Assembly: GCA_900095095.1 (NCBI GenBank)
Contig: FMBT01000313.1
Span: 1 to 64,000, forward strand
Source of the DNA: Fragilariopsis cylindrus CCMP1102
Lineage: Eukaryota > Bacillariophyta > Bacillariophyceae > Bacillariales > Bacillariaceae
Length of the DNA stretch: 64,000 nt
Direction: 5' to 3'
The notes under the pieces are model-generated. The model worked only from the letters and a program-made list of their open reading frames with translations, did not search any database and had not been told where the DNA came from. The position numbers and the translations under genes were made by a program. Positions 1 to 10,925 of this stretch are shown piece by piece. Numbering within the stretch: the first letter of the stretch is position 1; each line of letters begins with the position of its first letter.

Positions 1-327
1 GACTGAATATTATGAACTGGTAAGATTCAATTCAACCAGTTCACTCAATGTAACCAGTATGAACTGAAACCGGTGAAGCTACTAGTTACTGTACAAGTCT
101 ACATGTATCACTTGTCATACAACACGGCGTTGCATGTGATTAGTACAGAACAGAGCAATCAATAAATCAATAGTTTAAACTCACAAAATAAAACAATACA
201 ATTACAAAACACAAACCATTTACCAATTCAGTTGATATAGATATATTAATATATAATTATATACGAACTGTTTGTTACTTTTACCATGGACTATGTGTTG
301 CAACTTCTTCCACTGATATTGCTACAG

Positions 328-1797
328 TGTCATCGCATTCGTGCAGATTAAACATTTGTTTAGGTGGTGGTGGCTTTAATTGCATTGCATTTTATTCTGG
401 CTCTTCATTTGTCTTCAATCTTGAACCGCAGCTAGGGTTGTTACTTTTGAATGGCGATTTTTTGGACAAAGCTGCACCTTCTCTTCCACCACCCTTTCCT
501 GCCACAATTATTGGAGGTACAGGAAGGTATGTACAGTTCAAAGTGTAATCATCTGATGGAAAATGAATTTTATCATACCATTTCACTAATATAAGATGTT
601 GCTTTTCAATTCTATTTTATTTCATTCCATTTTCCATATTAAAGCTTTGAAGGGATAGAAGGAACTGTGGATATTGCAACAATCTGTGGTACAACTGGTC
701 CAATTATTTCTATTCCGGCGGGTACTGGTGCACCACCGACTGATACACCGACTCGTTCACCAAGTGGTACACCAAGTAATACACCAAGTAATACACCAAG
801 TAATACACCAAGTGGTACACCAAGTGGTACACCAAGTGGTACACCAAGTGGTACACCAAGTGGTACACCAAGCAGCACACCAAGCAGTACACCAAGCAGT
901 ACACCAAGCGGTACACCAAGTGGTACACCAAGTGGTACACCAAGTGGTACACCAAGTGGTACACCAAGCAGCACACCAAGTGGTACACCAAGTGGTACAC
1001 CAAGCGATACACCAAGCGATACACCAAGCAATACACCAAGTGGTATACCAAGCAGTACACCAAGTGGTACACCAACTGCTACACCAACTGCTAAACCAAC
1101 TGCTCCATCAACTCGTGCACCATTTGCTCCATCACCTCCTACACCAACTCAAACACCAAGTAATACACCAAGTGGTACACCAACTGGTACACCAAGTGGT
1201 ACACCAAGTGGTACATCAACTGGTACACCAAGCAGCACACCAAGCAGCACACCAAGCAGCACACCAAGTGGTGCACCAAGCAGCATACCAAGCAGCACAC
1301 CAAGCAGCATACCAAGCAGCACACCAAGTATTACACCAAGTGGTACACCAAGTGGTACACCAAGTAATACACCAAGTAATACACCAAGTAATACACCAAG
1401 TGGTACACCAAGTGGTACACCAAGTGGTACACCAAGCAGCACACCAACTGCTGCACCAACTGTTACACCAAGCAGCATACCAAGCAGCACACCAAGCAGC
1501 ACATCAAGTAGCACACCAACTGCTACACCAAGTCGTTCACCACAACCAACTCGTACACCAACTGCTACACCAACTCGTAAACCAACTGCTACACCAACTC
1601 GTAGTCCGACTGCTACACCAACTCGTAGTCCGACTGCTAAACCAACTGCTACACCGACTGCTATACCGACTGCTACACCAACTGTTACACCAACTACTGC
1701 ACGTTCACAAGTGGAAACAGTCAGCGATATCAAGCTTGGTTTGATCGTCCAAACTATCTCCATCAATTCAAACATGCCTCTACCTGTTGCACCTTAA
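328..1797 (+). CDS. Secreted dirigent-like barrel + Thr-Pro-Ser repeat protein (5' end unresolved)
   Basis: Two exons can be joined: about 328-526 and 645-1797, with a 118-bp intron (527-644, donor GTATGT, acceptor AAAG). Joining them gives ATIIGGTGSFEGIEGTV, which closely resembles the GGTG-(F/Y)-x-G-x-x-G core of dirigent/allene-oxide-cyclase-type barrels. Upstream lies a Cys/Phe-rich strand-like stretch (FNCIAF...SFVFNLEPQLG). The C-terminal two thirds is a long run of T-P-S-G/S/N tetrapeptides turning into T-P-T-A/R, then a short tail without a membrane anchor. This suits an extended, heavily glycosylated wall or mucilage protein. There is no in-frame ATG in the open frame before 328. A likely acceptor (CTACAG, ending at 327) implies an upstream exon I could not identify, so signal peptide and start are unknown. 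The barrel assignment rests on a short motif. Confidence 0.6.
745..1700 (+). repeat. 12-bp coding minisatellite (ACACCAAGTGGT units)
   Basis: Dozens of 12-bp units encode TPSG, TPSS, TPSN or TPSD, grading into TPTA/TPTR units near the 3' end. Synonymous variation (AGT/AGC, GGT/GAT/AAT) marks blocks of units that look duplicated together. All six frames stay open over long stretches because of the periodicity, so the antisense open frames here are shadows. Confidence 0.95.
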
Positions 1798-2194
1798 AAG
1801 TAGAACAAGAGAATAACACTTGCTGATCAATACTACCAACCCAAATTTAAAATCATAGAAACAAAAAAACAAAAAAAGACAACCGCAAAATCCAACTATA
1901 AGTAATAACTAGTAATGAAGTGAAAGTATCAATTATATAATAATATAATAATCAATTAATTAACGAGTAACAACATTCAAAGCACACAGAAACAATCAAG
2001 TATATTATAGTATACGTATTTTATAGTACACGAACGTATTTAATAGAAGCTACAAGGTATGAAAGTTTCATAAGTAATCTAGAGATAAATAGAAAAATAT
2101 CTCTTAATTTTATCAATTGATTTTAATATTTTAGCTTTTTTTGTTTTTGTATTATTTTACTTTATATTTTTTATATTGTTATTATAATTTTATA
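1798..2194. other. Convergent intergenic 3' flanks
   Basis: This very AT-rich spacer separates two convergent genes and would hold both 3' UTRs and polyadenylation sites. I see no gene or repeat family in it. Confidence 0.6.
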
Positions 2195-3613
2195 CTATAA
2201 ATATAATACAGCATCCATTGATTCTATACCAGTTCTGAACATTGTTAATTTTTTTAATGGTTTATTTTCATTACAATACATTGGACCACCATATCTACAT
2301 GATTTATCTGGTGCATTCTTTTTATTTTTACCACCGACAATACCACCATAATTGATTTTTTTGGATGTTGATACAACTGAAACATTATTTATTTGTTGTA
2401 TAATACTATCAGTACTTTCACATACTTTCCCAATTACAATGTAATTATCTAAAAAGTCTTGATTATTCATTAAATTTTCAGTCGGAAATACAGTAAAACC
2501 AAATCCACTATCATTCCCACGTCGTACAGCCATTAAATAGTGTATAGTTGGTTGTGATGTATATTCGGTTATTTTTTTTGCAGTATTAGCAAAACCATCA
2601 CTTTCGCCATTACCACCTGTATTATTATCTTCATTTTCATTATCATTTTTATTTTCATTTTCATTCCATGTTGGGAATTCACGTGATATAAATTTACCAC
2701 TCACACTCCCAAAATCAATTCGATCATTTTGAATGATTCTCCATATTTGTGAATATAAATAATTGACATTATTATTACTTTCAACACCTTCGACACAACT
2801 TCGGTATACTTTATTTGCCTCTAATTGTTCACGTTGGATTAAAAAATCTTTTTTTAATCGTTTACATTCCGCTGGTAATCCAACTTTACTATTAAATAAT
2901 TGTTTGATTTTATTCACTGAATTTGGTGAATCATTACCAAATAATCCAAATACTATACGTTGTGTTTTACTTATTTCAGCGGATGATTCAATTTCAGATT
3001 GTATCCCCAATCCTGCAATATCAACATATACCTTATCAGTAACAACACCAATCTTAGTATTACTATTAGTATTACGAGTAGAAGTATTACGAGTAGTAGT
3101 AGTAGTAGTAGTAGAGTCTTCTTTTTCTTCTTCAACACTACTACCGTATACAGCTTTCGTTGATGATGGTAGTGCAACTACTACTGTGAGAGCAGCAACA
3201 GTTGTTGCAAATTTTTGTTGTGTCTGATACATCCATCTTCTTCGAGATGATGAATAATCAATAATGCTGTCTTTGTCTTTGTCGTCGCTGTCGTTGTTGC
3301 TGATGTCGTCATTTTTAGACGACGACAACGACAAGGAATCATCATCTTCTTCTATTAATCGTACTGATGCTGATGCCCTGACTGATGCCCTTACAAACGA
3401 TGATGCTGATGATGATGATACTGCTGCTGCTGCTGCTGCTGCTGCTGTTGATCGTTTCTGTGATTGCTGCTTCTGCTGCTGCTGAATATTATTATTAGCA
3501 AATGCATCAATAGGAACAACACTAAAATTGATGAAGAGTAGTAGTAGTTGTAGTAATAATGATAATAATTGTGGAAAGCGCAGGTGCAATATCATTGTTG
3601 AAGATTTTGTCAT
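2195..3613 (-). CDS. Thylakoid-lumen cyclophilin-like protein (472 aa)
   Basis: The frame opens further upstream but with TTG; the first ATG is at 3613. That start places a hydrophobic signal peptide (residues 7-35) at the N-terminus, ending in I-D-A-F-A, which fits the Ala-Phe plastid-import motif of diatoms. A low-complexity transit region follows, then R-R-R-W (about 124-127), a hydrophobic stretch (135-148) and a possible A-V-Y cleavage site near 154. This resembles a twin-arginine lumen signal, giving tripartite targeting. The C-terminal part resembles a cyclophilin-type peptidyl-prolyl isomerase fold: VYVDIAG, IVFGLFGNDSPNSVNKIKQLF, GFGFTVFP, DNYIVIGKVCES. The usual FHR...QGGD catalytic region is poorly kept (KVYRSCVEG), so activity is doubtful. 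Family placement is fairly secure; lumen targeting is inference. Confidence 0.72.
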   Translation of the reverse strand: MTKSSTMILHLRFPQLLSLLLQLLLLFINFSVVPIDAFANNNIQQQQKQQSQKRSTAAAAAAAAVSSSSASSFVRASVRASASVRLIEEDDDSLSLSSSKNDDISNNDSDDKDKDSIIDYSSSRRRWMYQTQQKFATTVAALTVVVALPSSTKAVYGSSVEEEKEDSTTTTTTTRNTSTRNTNSNTKIGVVTDKVYVDIAGLGIQSEIESSAEISKTQRIVFGLFGNDSPNSVNKIKQLFNSKVGLPAECKRLKKDFLIQREQLEANKVYRSCVEGVESNNNVNYLYSQIWRIIQNDRIDFGSVSGKFISREFPTWNENENKNDNENEDNNTGGNGESDGFANTAKKITEYTSQPTIHYLMAVRRGNDSGFGFTVFPTENLMNNQDFLDNYIVIGKVCESTDSIIQQINNVSVVSTSKKINYGGIVGGKNKKNAPDKSCRYGGPMYCNENKPLKKLTMFRTGIESMDAVLYL

Positions 3614-5553
3614 TTTTTTCTGTTGTTGTTGTTGTTGTTGTTCGTATATCGGATGGATATTTCGATCAGATCGTAGTCGTTTCAAAAAAGAAAGTGTCGA
3701 GTCAAGTCAAGTAGTCGAGTACTGTAGTCAAGTCAAGTCAAGTCAAGTCGAGTCGAGTTGCTCGTCGTTTGTGTCTGTGTCTATGTCTTTAACAGAGCAG
3801 TACGCTGTAGCGATGATTTTATCAAATGCTTGTTGTCTGTACACTGAACACTGAACACTGCCTTTGACTCACATCATCACTTGATCATGTCTTTTTCGTT
3901 TTCAGAAAAAATATTGTTTTTTTAAATCTTTATTTTAAAAAAAAAATCTAGAACTTCTTTGAAGGACGACGTCCGATCGACGTCTGTCTGTCTGTCTCAC
4001 TGGGCTGTCCACTATCCACGTGGCGTGTCGTGTCGTGGTTGAACAAAGAATATTTCTTTATCATTTATTTAGATCTCTTTTGTGAATGAGCGAGTCGAGG
4101 GAGTCGAGGGAGTCAGTCGAGACTGCCTTGCGGTAGGAGGGAGGATGAAGAGAGAAGATAGAGGGGGAAGGAAGAAAATAATTCATGAAAGGAAATTCGC
4201 GCGGATTTCTAATTGATTCATGAGATTTAAAGACTTCGCTCCGGAGGTTCGCAGATCTTGTGGTTGCTTACAGTAGATTAAACACGTGCCAAATTTCAAC
4301 AAGTAGGATATGACACGTTCCTGTGTGCTGTATCGCGTTGTCATAGTTGTGCGCCAATACAACGGAATGCAATAAATAAAACTCTCCCCAACTACGATCA
4401 GTTTTATTATTTAATAATACCATAATAATATTAATAATGTGTACTGTATCGCGTTGTCATAGTTGTGCGCCTATACAATGGATTGCAATAAATATAACTC
4501 TCCCCAACTAATCGCGAGGATGGTGACGCGTACATTGAGCATTTTTATAATAACGACGCTAAAGTCTTAAAATTCTGTTCTTCGTCTCATTTTCGTTAAT
4601 GTAGAGTGCACGACACCTGGAAATTTTACTTATTCAACTCATCTTATTTGCTGTTGTCATAGCGATGCGACGGCTATTAACGATCAGATGAACTATTGTC
4701 ACAATTACGACGCAAAAAAATACGGAAAGTACAGAGACGATAGTGAACGCCTTTAAACAATCATTGGCTTGTATTGTGTGGCTAGCAAAACGGTTGAGTG
4801 CATGGCGCTAAGAGAGTGACATTTTTGATACCCAATAGCAAGAAACTATCAAGAAACAGCCGTCGTTTTACTTCAACCAGAAGGTAAGTAATTCTGACGC
4901 ACTTTCAACCTCTCTGCTTATTTTTGTCGACTTGATTTGATCTACAAAACACGTGTATGTTTTCTTCGTCGCGTGCGTTTACACACATATATCGAAGCTT
5001 AATGGAGCGATTATTAGATAAAAAAGGAGCGTCCAATTTTTATTTTGTGCGATAAAGTACAGTAGCGCGTTGAATTCAAATCATTCGTGGCTGTATTCGT
5101 CGTCGTCAGATAAAAATATTTGTGGGTCGTTTAATCGCTCCTCTACAGTGTTTAGACATACAACCTTACGCTATTACGACGTACTACGTAGGTCACTATA
5201 AGAAGCGTAAGCGTAAGGAATGCAATTGTATGATCGTACGATGATAAAATACTGTATAACCGTGACCGTTTTCCAGATAATACAACTAAGACTTACATAT
5301 TGTACATAAGTCTTACTAGTACATCGATTGTTACAAACAGATAGAAGCAGCCTGCTCACAAAATTCCAAATTTGATTGTTTTTTTCTCGTTGTGTCTATT
5401 ATTTACGTACTAGCTCGCTAATATTGCTAGCAGAAGAGATATAGTAATATAAGTAGTAATAGATTTTAATTATTCTGGGATCCATTGTATCTATCTTCAT
5501 CTCGTCGTTAATCCGTTAATGCTAGCGTCAACAGAAGGGAAATATTAATAGAA
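3614..5553. promoter_or_regulatory. Divergent intergenic region between cyclophilin-like and bZIP genes
   Basis: About 1.9 kb between divergent genes. It contains AGTCA/AGTCG pentanucleotide runs (3698-3757 and 4090-4125), a 73-bp direct repeat (4322/4438) and a consensus splice donor GTAAGT at 4884 after CCAGAAG. A candidate acceptor (CAACAG) near 5534 lies just before the bZIP ATG, so 4884-5534 could be a 5'-UTR intron of the bZIP gene; this is inference. I see no protein-coding frame. Confidence 0.45.
4322..4510. repeat. 73-bp direct repeat, two copies 116 bp apart
   Basis: Copies at 4322-4394 and 4438-4510 differ at about five positions. Each carries CTGTATCGCGTTGTCATAG and ends in CTCTCCCCAACTA. 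The 43-bp spacer is AT-rich. They lie upstream of the bZIP gene. Confidence 0.9.
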
Positions 5554-7158
5554 ATGGCGTCTAAGCTTAAGAGAGAAGAAGACGATGAAGAGGGAAGTAT
5601 ATATTCTTCTGACGGCGAGTCTGTTGATGAGGAAGATATGGATGATATGGATATGATGAACGGCGAGGACGAGGAGAATGCGGCGGCTGCATCAGCTACT
5701 TCAGCTTCAGCGTCCTTACCGATGAATCGCTCTGCGAATCTGAATAGGGCAATGAACCATCATCATCGTCAGAACGGCAGCGACAGTGCAAATTCCACAG
5801 AAGAAATGATTGCTACTAATACAGCTGCAGCAGCTGCTGAAGCATTCATTTCCGCTGCCTCAGCGTCTGGCATCGTCCAAGGTGTTAATGATCCAAACGC
5901 CTTATCGTCGACTAAGAGATTGTCGTCGTCCTCCTCCTCAAGCTTAACCAAGACAGATTCAGTTGCCGCATCTATTTCTGGTGGTGGTTTTGGTAAATTG
6001 AAAGGTGCAATGCGTGAAAGACGATTATCAATGAATCGTTCATCTGCTAAAGCAAGAAGGAGTCATAAGAAATGGTTGATAGAATCCTTATTGGCACAAG
6101 TTTCTGATTTAAAAGGAAAATTAAAACGATCACAGTTGACAACTACTGAATTAAAAAGATGTATAACTCAACTTGAACTACAATTACAGTTGCAACGATC
6201 AGCAGGAGGCGCTGCAATAACGCCAATGCCTGCTGGAATAACACCGGCGTTGGCGGCAGGGGTGCCGGCTCAAACTCAACAGCAAGCATTACTTGCATTA
6301 CAAATGCAGCAGCAACAACAACAACAGGTACAGTTGCAACAACTTCTACAGGCGCAACAACAATCTCAATGGCAGCAGCAACAACAAGCTGCTGCTGCTG
6401 CAGCTGCTGCAACTACTATGTCATCATCGTTCACGGATCCCTCGTCGGCGTCGATTGCATCTGCTTCGGTGTCATCTTCATCACAACAGCAGCAACAACA
6501 ACAACAACTGCTCCGACAGCTCATGATGAATCAAGGTCAACAGCAGTCGTCGTCGCAGCAACAACAACAGCAAGAAAATAGCAGTAGCAGCAATAACACC
6601 AGCCTTTCGGAGTTATTGCGTCAGCAGCAACAACAACAGCAGCAACAGTGGCCTAATCAGCAGAGCTTCAACCCTACGCCATTGCGTGCTTCGCAACAAC
6701 AGCAGCAACTCCAAAATCAATTATTAGCATCCGGGGGTGGAGGAGGGGCAGCAGGGGCAGGAATGTTAGCTTCATCTACATCATCCGCTGCTGCTCAACT
6801 GCAACAGCAAAACCAGCAGCAACCGATGTCTTCATCGTTATTATCATCGCTGGCATCAATTGTTAATAACAGCAATGGTAGCGGTGGTGCTGGTGGTGGG
6901 AGTAACAATAATAACAGTAATCAACTACAAGTGACACAGCAACTGCAGCAAGGACAAGCACAAGGACAAGCATCACAAACACGTCAACAGCAGCCCCAAG
7001 ACATTAGTTTCGTGAATAATATTAATATGCTTCTTCAAGATCAGATACTGAACGTGACACAACGTACTCAACAGCAACAGCAGCAGCAGCAGCAAAACCA
7101 GTCAGGACGACAACCAGGGCAAAACAACAATAATAACCAACAGCAGCAACAGGGATAA
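5554..7158 (+). CDS. Gln-rich bZIP transcription factor (534 aa)
   Basis: Single exon with an ATG start. The N-terminus is acidic (E/D-rich, residues 8-42). Residues 153-174 form a basic region: NRSSAKARRSHKK fits the N-x-(S/A)-(S/A)-A-x-x-x-R bZIP DNA-contact pattern. A leucine zipper follows, with d-position Leu at 179, 186, 200 and 207 (193 is Ser) and hydrophobic a positions I176, V183, L190, I204, L211. The remaining 300 residues are Gln, Ser, Ala and Asn runs typical of activation domains in repeat-rich genomes. It should dimerise and bind promoter DNA in the nucleus; its targets are unknown. The 5' UTR may contain an intron. The bZIP call is solid; the subfamily is not assigned. Confidence 0.85.
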   Translation: MASKLKREEDDEEGSIYSSDGESVDEEDMDDMDMMNGEDEENAAAASATSASASLPMNRSANLNRAMNHHHRQNGSDSANSTEEMIATNTAAAAAEAFISAASASGIVQGVNDPNALSSTKRLSSSSSSSLTKTDSVAASISGGGFGKLKGAMRERRLSMNRSSAKARRSHKKWLIESLLAQVSDLKGKLKRSQLTTTELKRCITQLELQLQLQRSAGGAAITPMPAGITPALAAGVPAQTQQQALLALQMQQQQQQQVQLQQLLQAQQQSQWQQQQQAAAAAAAATTMSSSFTDPSSASIASASVSSSSQQQQQQQQLLRQLMMNQGQQQSSSQQQQQQENSSSSNNTSLSELLRQQQQQQQQQWPNQQSFNPTPLRASQQQQQLQNQLLASGGGGGAAGAGMLASSTSSAAAQLQQQNQQQPMSSSLLSSLASIVNNSNGSGGAGGGSNNNNSNQLQVTQQLQQGQAQGQASQTRQQQPQDISFVNNINMLLQDQILNVTQRTQQQQQQQQQNQSGRQPGQNNNNNQQQQQG

Positions 7159-8386
7159 ACATTTCATTACTTTTCTTTTCATAAGGTAGTAAAGACACTT
7201 CAGTACTACGGGAATGAGTAATTGTTTTTGATCAAAACACAGATAATTTTTCAGCTTTTTTCGATACATATTATTTGGCGCACAAAGAAAGAGCAAGCTA
7301 GCTGAGAACAGCACACATCCAAACAGAATACCAGTAAAAGAAGAACACACACAAAAGACGTTTTTCTATATCAATGCATAACTGCATTTTTCTATTTAAC
7401 TATGTATTCAATTTTTTCTTTCTTTATCTACTGTAATCTTTATCTACTGTAATTTTTCCCTGGTAATCAAAATAGAATAAACAAAGATGGAATGGACGAC
7501 GTCGACGACGACGCGGCATTATTTACCTGCAGATCGAGCGAAATTTCCAATTCATCATCATTATCGTACAATAAAGCGAACTACGCGTACTGTTGGAACA
7601 TAATTCTAGTATGCGCTCTACCATAACAAGCAACATCTTACGGATCGAGCGTGTGATATGATATGATATGGTATGGACATACAGTACATTTCGAAATGGC
7701 TACAAACAAGTGAGGTGAACGATGAAAATCGTCACGATTCGAGCTTAAATATACAAACAAACTTCGCATCAATATTAAATAAATCAGCTATGTTCGTTCC
7801 TACAAATAGAGATAAAAACTACTTTTATTGCACAACCATTCCCGCAGGTGATAGATGCAGTAAGATTGTTACAGTGTATCAATATATATCGTGTTTACCA
7901 GTACCGTATTTTGATGTGTGTGTGTGTAACAGTGTGTGTGTCATGTTCCTCTTTTATGAGTGGGCTGTATGTAATGATGATGATGATGATGATGGACTAC
8001 AAATTGTACCAACAATGGAAAGAAGACCAATGAATTTTGCAATCAAGAATTCGATCGTGTTGTTGTTGATAACGACGAAGCGCTTTGTGGAATTCTTGCT
8101 TGTTGTGTATGACAAGCTTTCTCAAAATGTACGTTTACAACAAGAAGCGAGTAGTTCCGGCATCCCCAGATGAAGTTCGTTGCGATTTGATCGCCGATGT
8201 CCTTGGCGCTTTCTCACTTACACAAGAAGAAGACCTTGCGACCCACATAACGCGACTACCAGTCCAAAAGACGAAAAAAGAAGTGGTGCATTGGAAATTT
8301 AGCGCGAGCTTTTGCGCGATAGAAATTTCAACAAAAGAACGACAAAAAGTGAGCATCAACGAAGAATGACGTACTAGTCTAGGGAC

Positions 8387-9000
8387 CATGGTGGCGGCTA
8401 CCTCCAATACAAACGAAACTAAAATATTCATTCGAACAAGCAAAACATCAACCATTAGTACTGCTCACCTTTTCCGGTTCAAAATCTCTTTCTACAACCC
8501 ACACGGTCAGTTTTGTCACTCAACTCGGACTGTTGGTGAAAAATCCACCAACAATTTCTTCAAATCGACTGAAATAGAGAAGGAAAAAGCTTCTATTGAT
8601 CTATAATCCATGTCGAGGTACTTATCTATCCCTTACGAAACATATGACACCAAGATGTAAGCTCTATTCTGGTTTCTTTGGCTGGTATTCGGTCCGGAGA
8701 GTGTGAAAAAATAACAAACACCAACACGATGATTCGATTCGACTTCCCAGACCAGCTCTCCAAGCCTCAACCAACTTGACCATGGTGGCTCAAATTTGAA
8801 CCACTTATGCTAAACCAATACGAACGAAACAATATTTCATTCGAACAGGCATGTATTGTACTGCTCGCCTTTTTCCGGTTCGAAAGTCCTCATTTTGTAG
8901 CCATAATACGGTCTACTCTTCACTCAAATGGGACTTTTGTTGGTGGCAAAATCTATCATAAATTTCTTCAAATTGGCCGTAGAAGGACCTTCCATTACCA
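8387..9000. repeat. Diverged ~220-bp direct duplication
   Basis: Both copies (8387-8607 and 8778-9000) begin GACCATGGTGGC and share AATACAAACGAAAC/AATACGAACGAAAC, TTCATTCGAACA, GTACTGCTC and CCTTTTTCCGGTTC blocks, then a TTTCTTCAAAT block. The divergence is substantial and neither copy is clearly coding. Confidence 0.7.
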
Positions 9001-9686
9001 AACTCAAGTTCGGAACAACCTATCTGTTCTCATCGTTATTACTTACGGAAGATAAGTTACCAGGCGGGAGTCCCTAATTCGGTTTTTTAGTTGAGGTTCG
9101 ATCGAAAGAGTGGAACAAGTATTGCTTCTTTTGACTTCAAAAAACAACAACAACAACAACTCGACATGACACCCTAACACAAAGCTGAACTCGATGATGA
9201 ATTTGATAAGATCTGGAATGAAAATGACCAGCAGCAGGAGACACAAGAAGTCTGATCTATAATTTAGCAATAGATCAATTTCAAATATATCGATCGAACA
9301 TTACAATCACAATAGGAACGACGAATCGCGTAACGATGTGATGTTATTATGCCACAGTATCGATGCATTCATTATTAATACTTGAAGTACATAAAGGCGA
9401 GGATCAATCAGAATAATAATCGATAATTTAGGAACTACCGGGTGAATGAATAAAATCGAAATGATCGCATCGCATCGCATCGAACAGACAGGGTACCTGG
9501 TACAGTAGTATAGGCTCGATCGCGCGAAATCGATTTGCTGTTTTCTCACACACAACTAGAAAGTTTGATATCAATATCGTTTTAATACCATTATCATCAC
9601 CACAAAACTGCGAATCAATCATCATCTATCGGATTCATTCGTTGCCGAACAATAATATTGTTGGTGATAGTTGTAGGGAGGGGTGA

Positions 9687-9705
9687 GGGGGGGGGGGGGG
9701 GGGGG
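9687..9705 (+). repeat. Poly-G tract (19 G)
   Basis: An uninterrupted run of 19 G preceded by GGGAGGGGTGA. It could fold as a G-quadruplex on the + strand. The length may be unstable or affected by sequencing. Confidence 0.85.
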
Positions 9706-9890
9706 TTGAGTGAGTTCTGTCGGCGCTGTCGTCACGAATGGTGATGTACTAGTAGTAGTAGCAGTGCTAGACTTTGGGGAGTTGCTATATATTTTTTCAT
9801 CCTTTCATTCTAGTCGGTGCAATTGTACAAATGTTTAATTGCGTGCAGATAGGTAGTGATGTAATCGTAAAAGTAGAGAAATAAGCTAGC

Positions 9891-10058
9891 AACGAAATAA
9901 TTGAAGCATCGCATGCTATCATGACATATCATCGGACGTATGTACATACTACAGCAGCGGTATGCATGCTATTCAACGAAATAATGGAAGCGTCGCATAC
10001 TATCATGCCATACCATCGAACGTATGTACGTACTACGGCAGCGATACATGCCATGTAC
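9891..10058. repeat. 84-bp tandem duplication
   Basis: Copy 1 (9891-9974) and copy 2 (9975-10058) share AACGAAATAAT, GAAGC, TCGCAT, CTATCATG and CGTATGTAC. There are roughly ten or more substitutions between them. No coding frame is evident. Confidence 0.85.
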
Positions 10059-10925
10059 AGTAGAAGATAATAATAATAATAATAATAATAATACTGAGTA
10101 CCACAGTAGACAAAAGCAAAGAATTAGCATATTATTATTTATTGGTATTCTTACTTTTTGCTCCGATAATGGTTAGTTTGTACCAATCAATCAGTAGCTA
10201 ACTCCCTACCTAGATTGTGATACTGATGTGGAGCCTCTCTATTAGCAGTGTAGTATAGTAGAATCAAGAATTTTGTACAGTGCAGTAGCCTATTGTGCTT
10301 CATTATTGGTTGTAGTGATTCTTTGTCGTGACGGGCGGTCGGGCGGCGACGAAGACACAAACAACTTGTGTTGTTGTTCCCGACATCAACAATGAACGAA
10401 GTAAAGTATAAGCAACAGCAAAACAGCACGACGATGTGACAATTCTTTTTTTGTCATTGTGGTTGGGATTTTTGGAGGAGGTGGTCATACTGTGTTATCG
10501 TACTCCTGGCATCATCATCGTATTCAATTCTATTCTAATACAATGTGACTACTAGTAGTAGAAAACGAATTTCTTTTTGCAATCATACCATACAGTGCTT
10601 AAATACATACCGATCTACGATCTACAATAATAAGTATTCGTTAGACGCAGTAAGCACACGCATACATGTAAAATGAACGATTCGATGATTCGTATTCATT
10701 CATTCGTTTAATATAAAAGATATATAGAGCTTTCTTCCGTGTCATCAAATCCACAAAACTAGAATAATATTATATTGGTTACTATTATTTGTTCTACATT
10801 GATATAATATGTTATAATATTATGTTTTTCCTTTCTCGTGTTCCTTCATGTTCCTTGTTCGTTTTCATTCTATCGTCTAGGTATTCCTTTCAAGAGAAAA
10901 TATGTAAATATGTAATATCTTATAT

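Larger units (their letters stand above)
7159..10925. other. Gene-poor region with local duplications
   Basis: No convincing gene is visible. The longest frame (166 codons, 7673-8173) has no domain and borderline composition, so I do not call it. The region holds a diverged direct duplication (8387/8778), a 19-nt poly-G run (9687-9705), an 84-bp tandem duplication (9891-10058) and a (TAA)n run near 10066-10092. Confidence 0.6.

Noticed and set aside
674-1775. Long alternative-frame and antisense open frames over the TPSG repeat
   Set aside because: They arise from the 12-bp period keeping all frames open; only the TPSG frame continues from the dirigent-like exon.
7673-8173. 166-codon open frame on +
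   Set aside because: No domain, no homolog signature, mixed composition and a (GAT)n run; it is likely chance.
8085-8455. Overlapping 94- and 106-codon frames on opposite strands
   Set aside because: No motifs; they lie at the edge of a diverged repeat.
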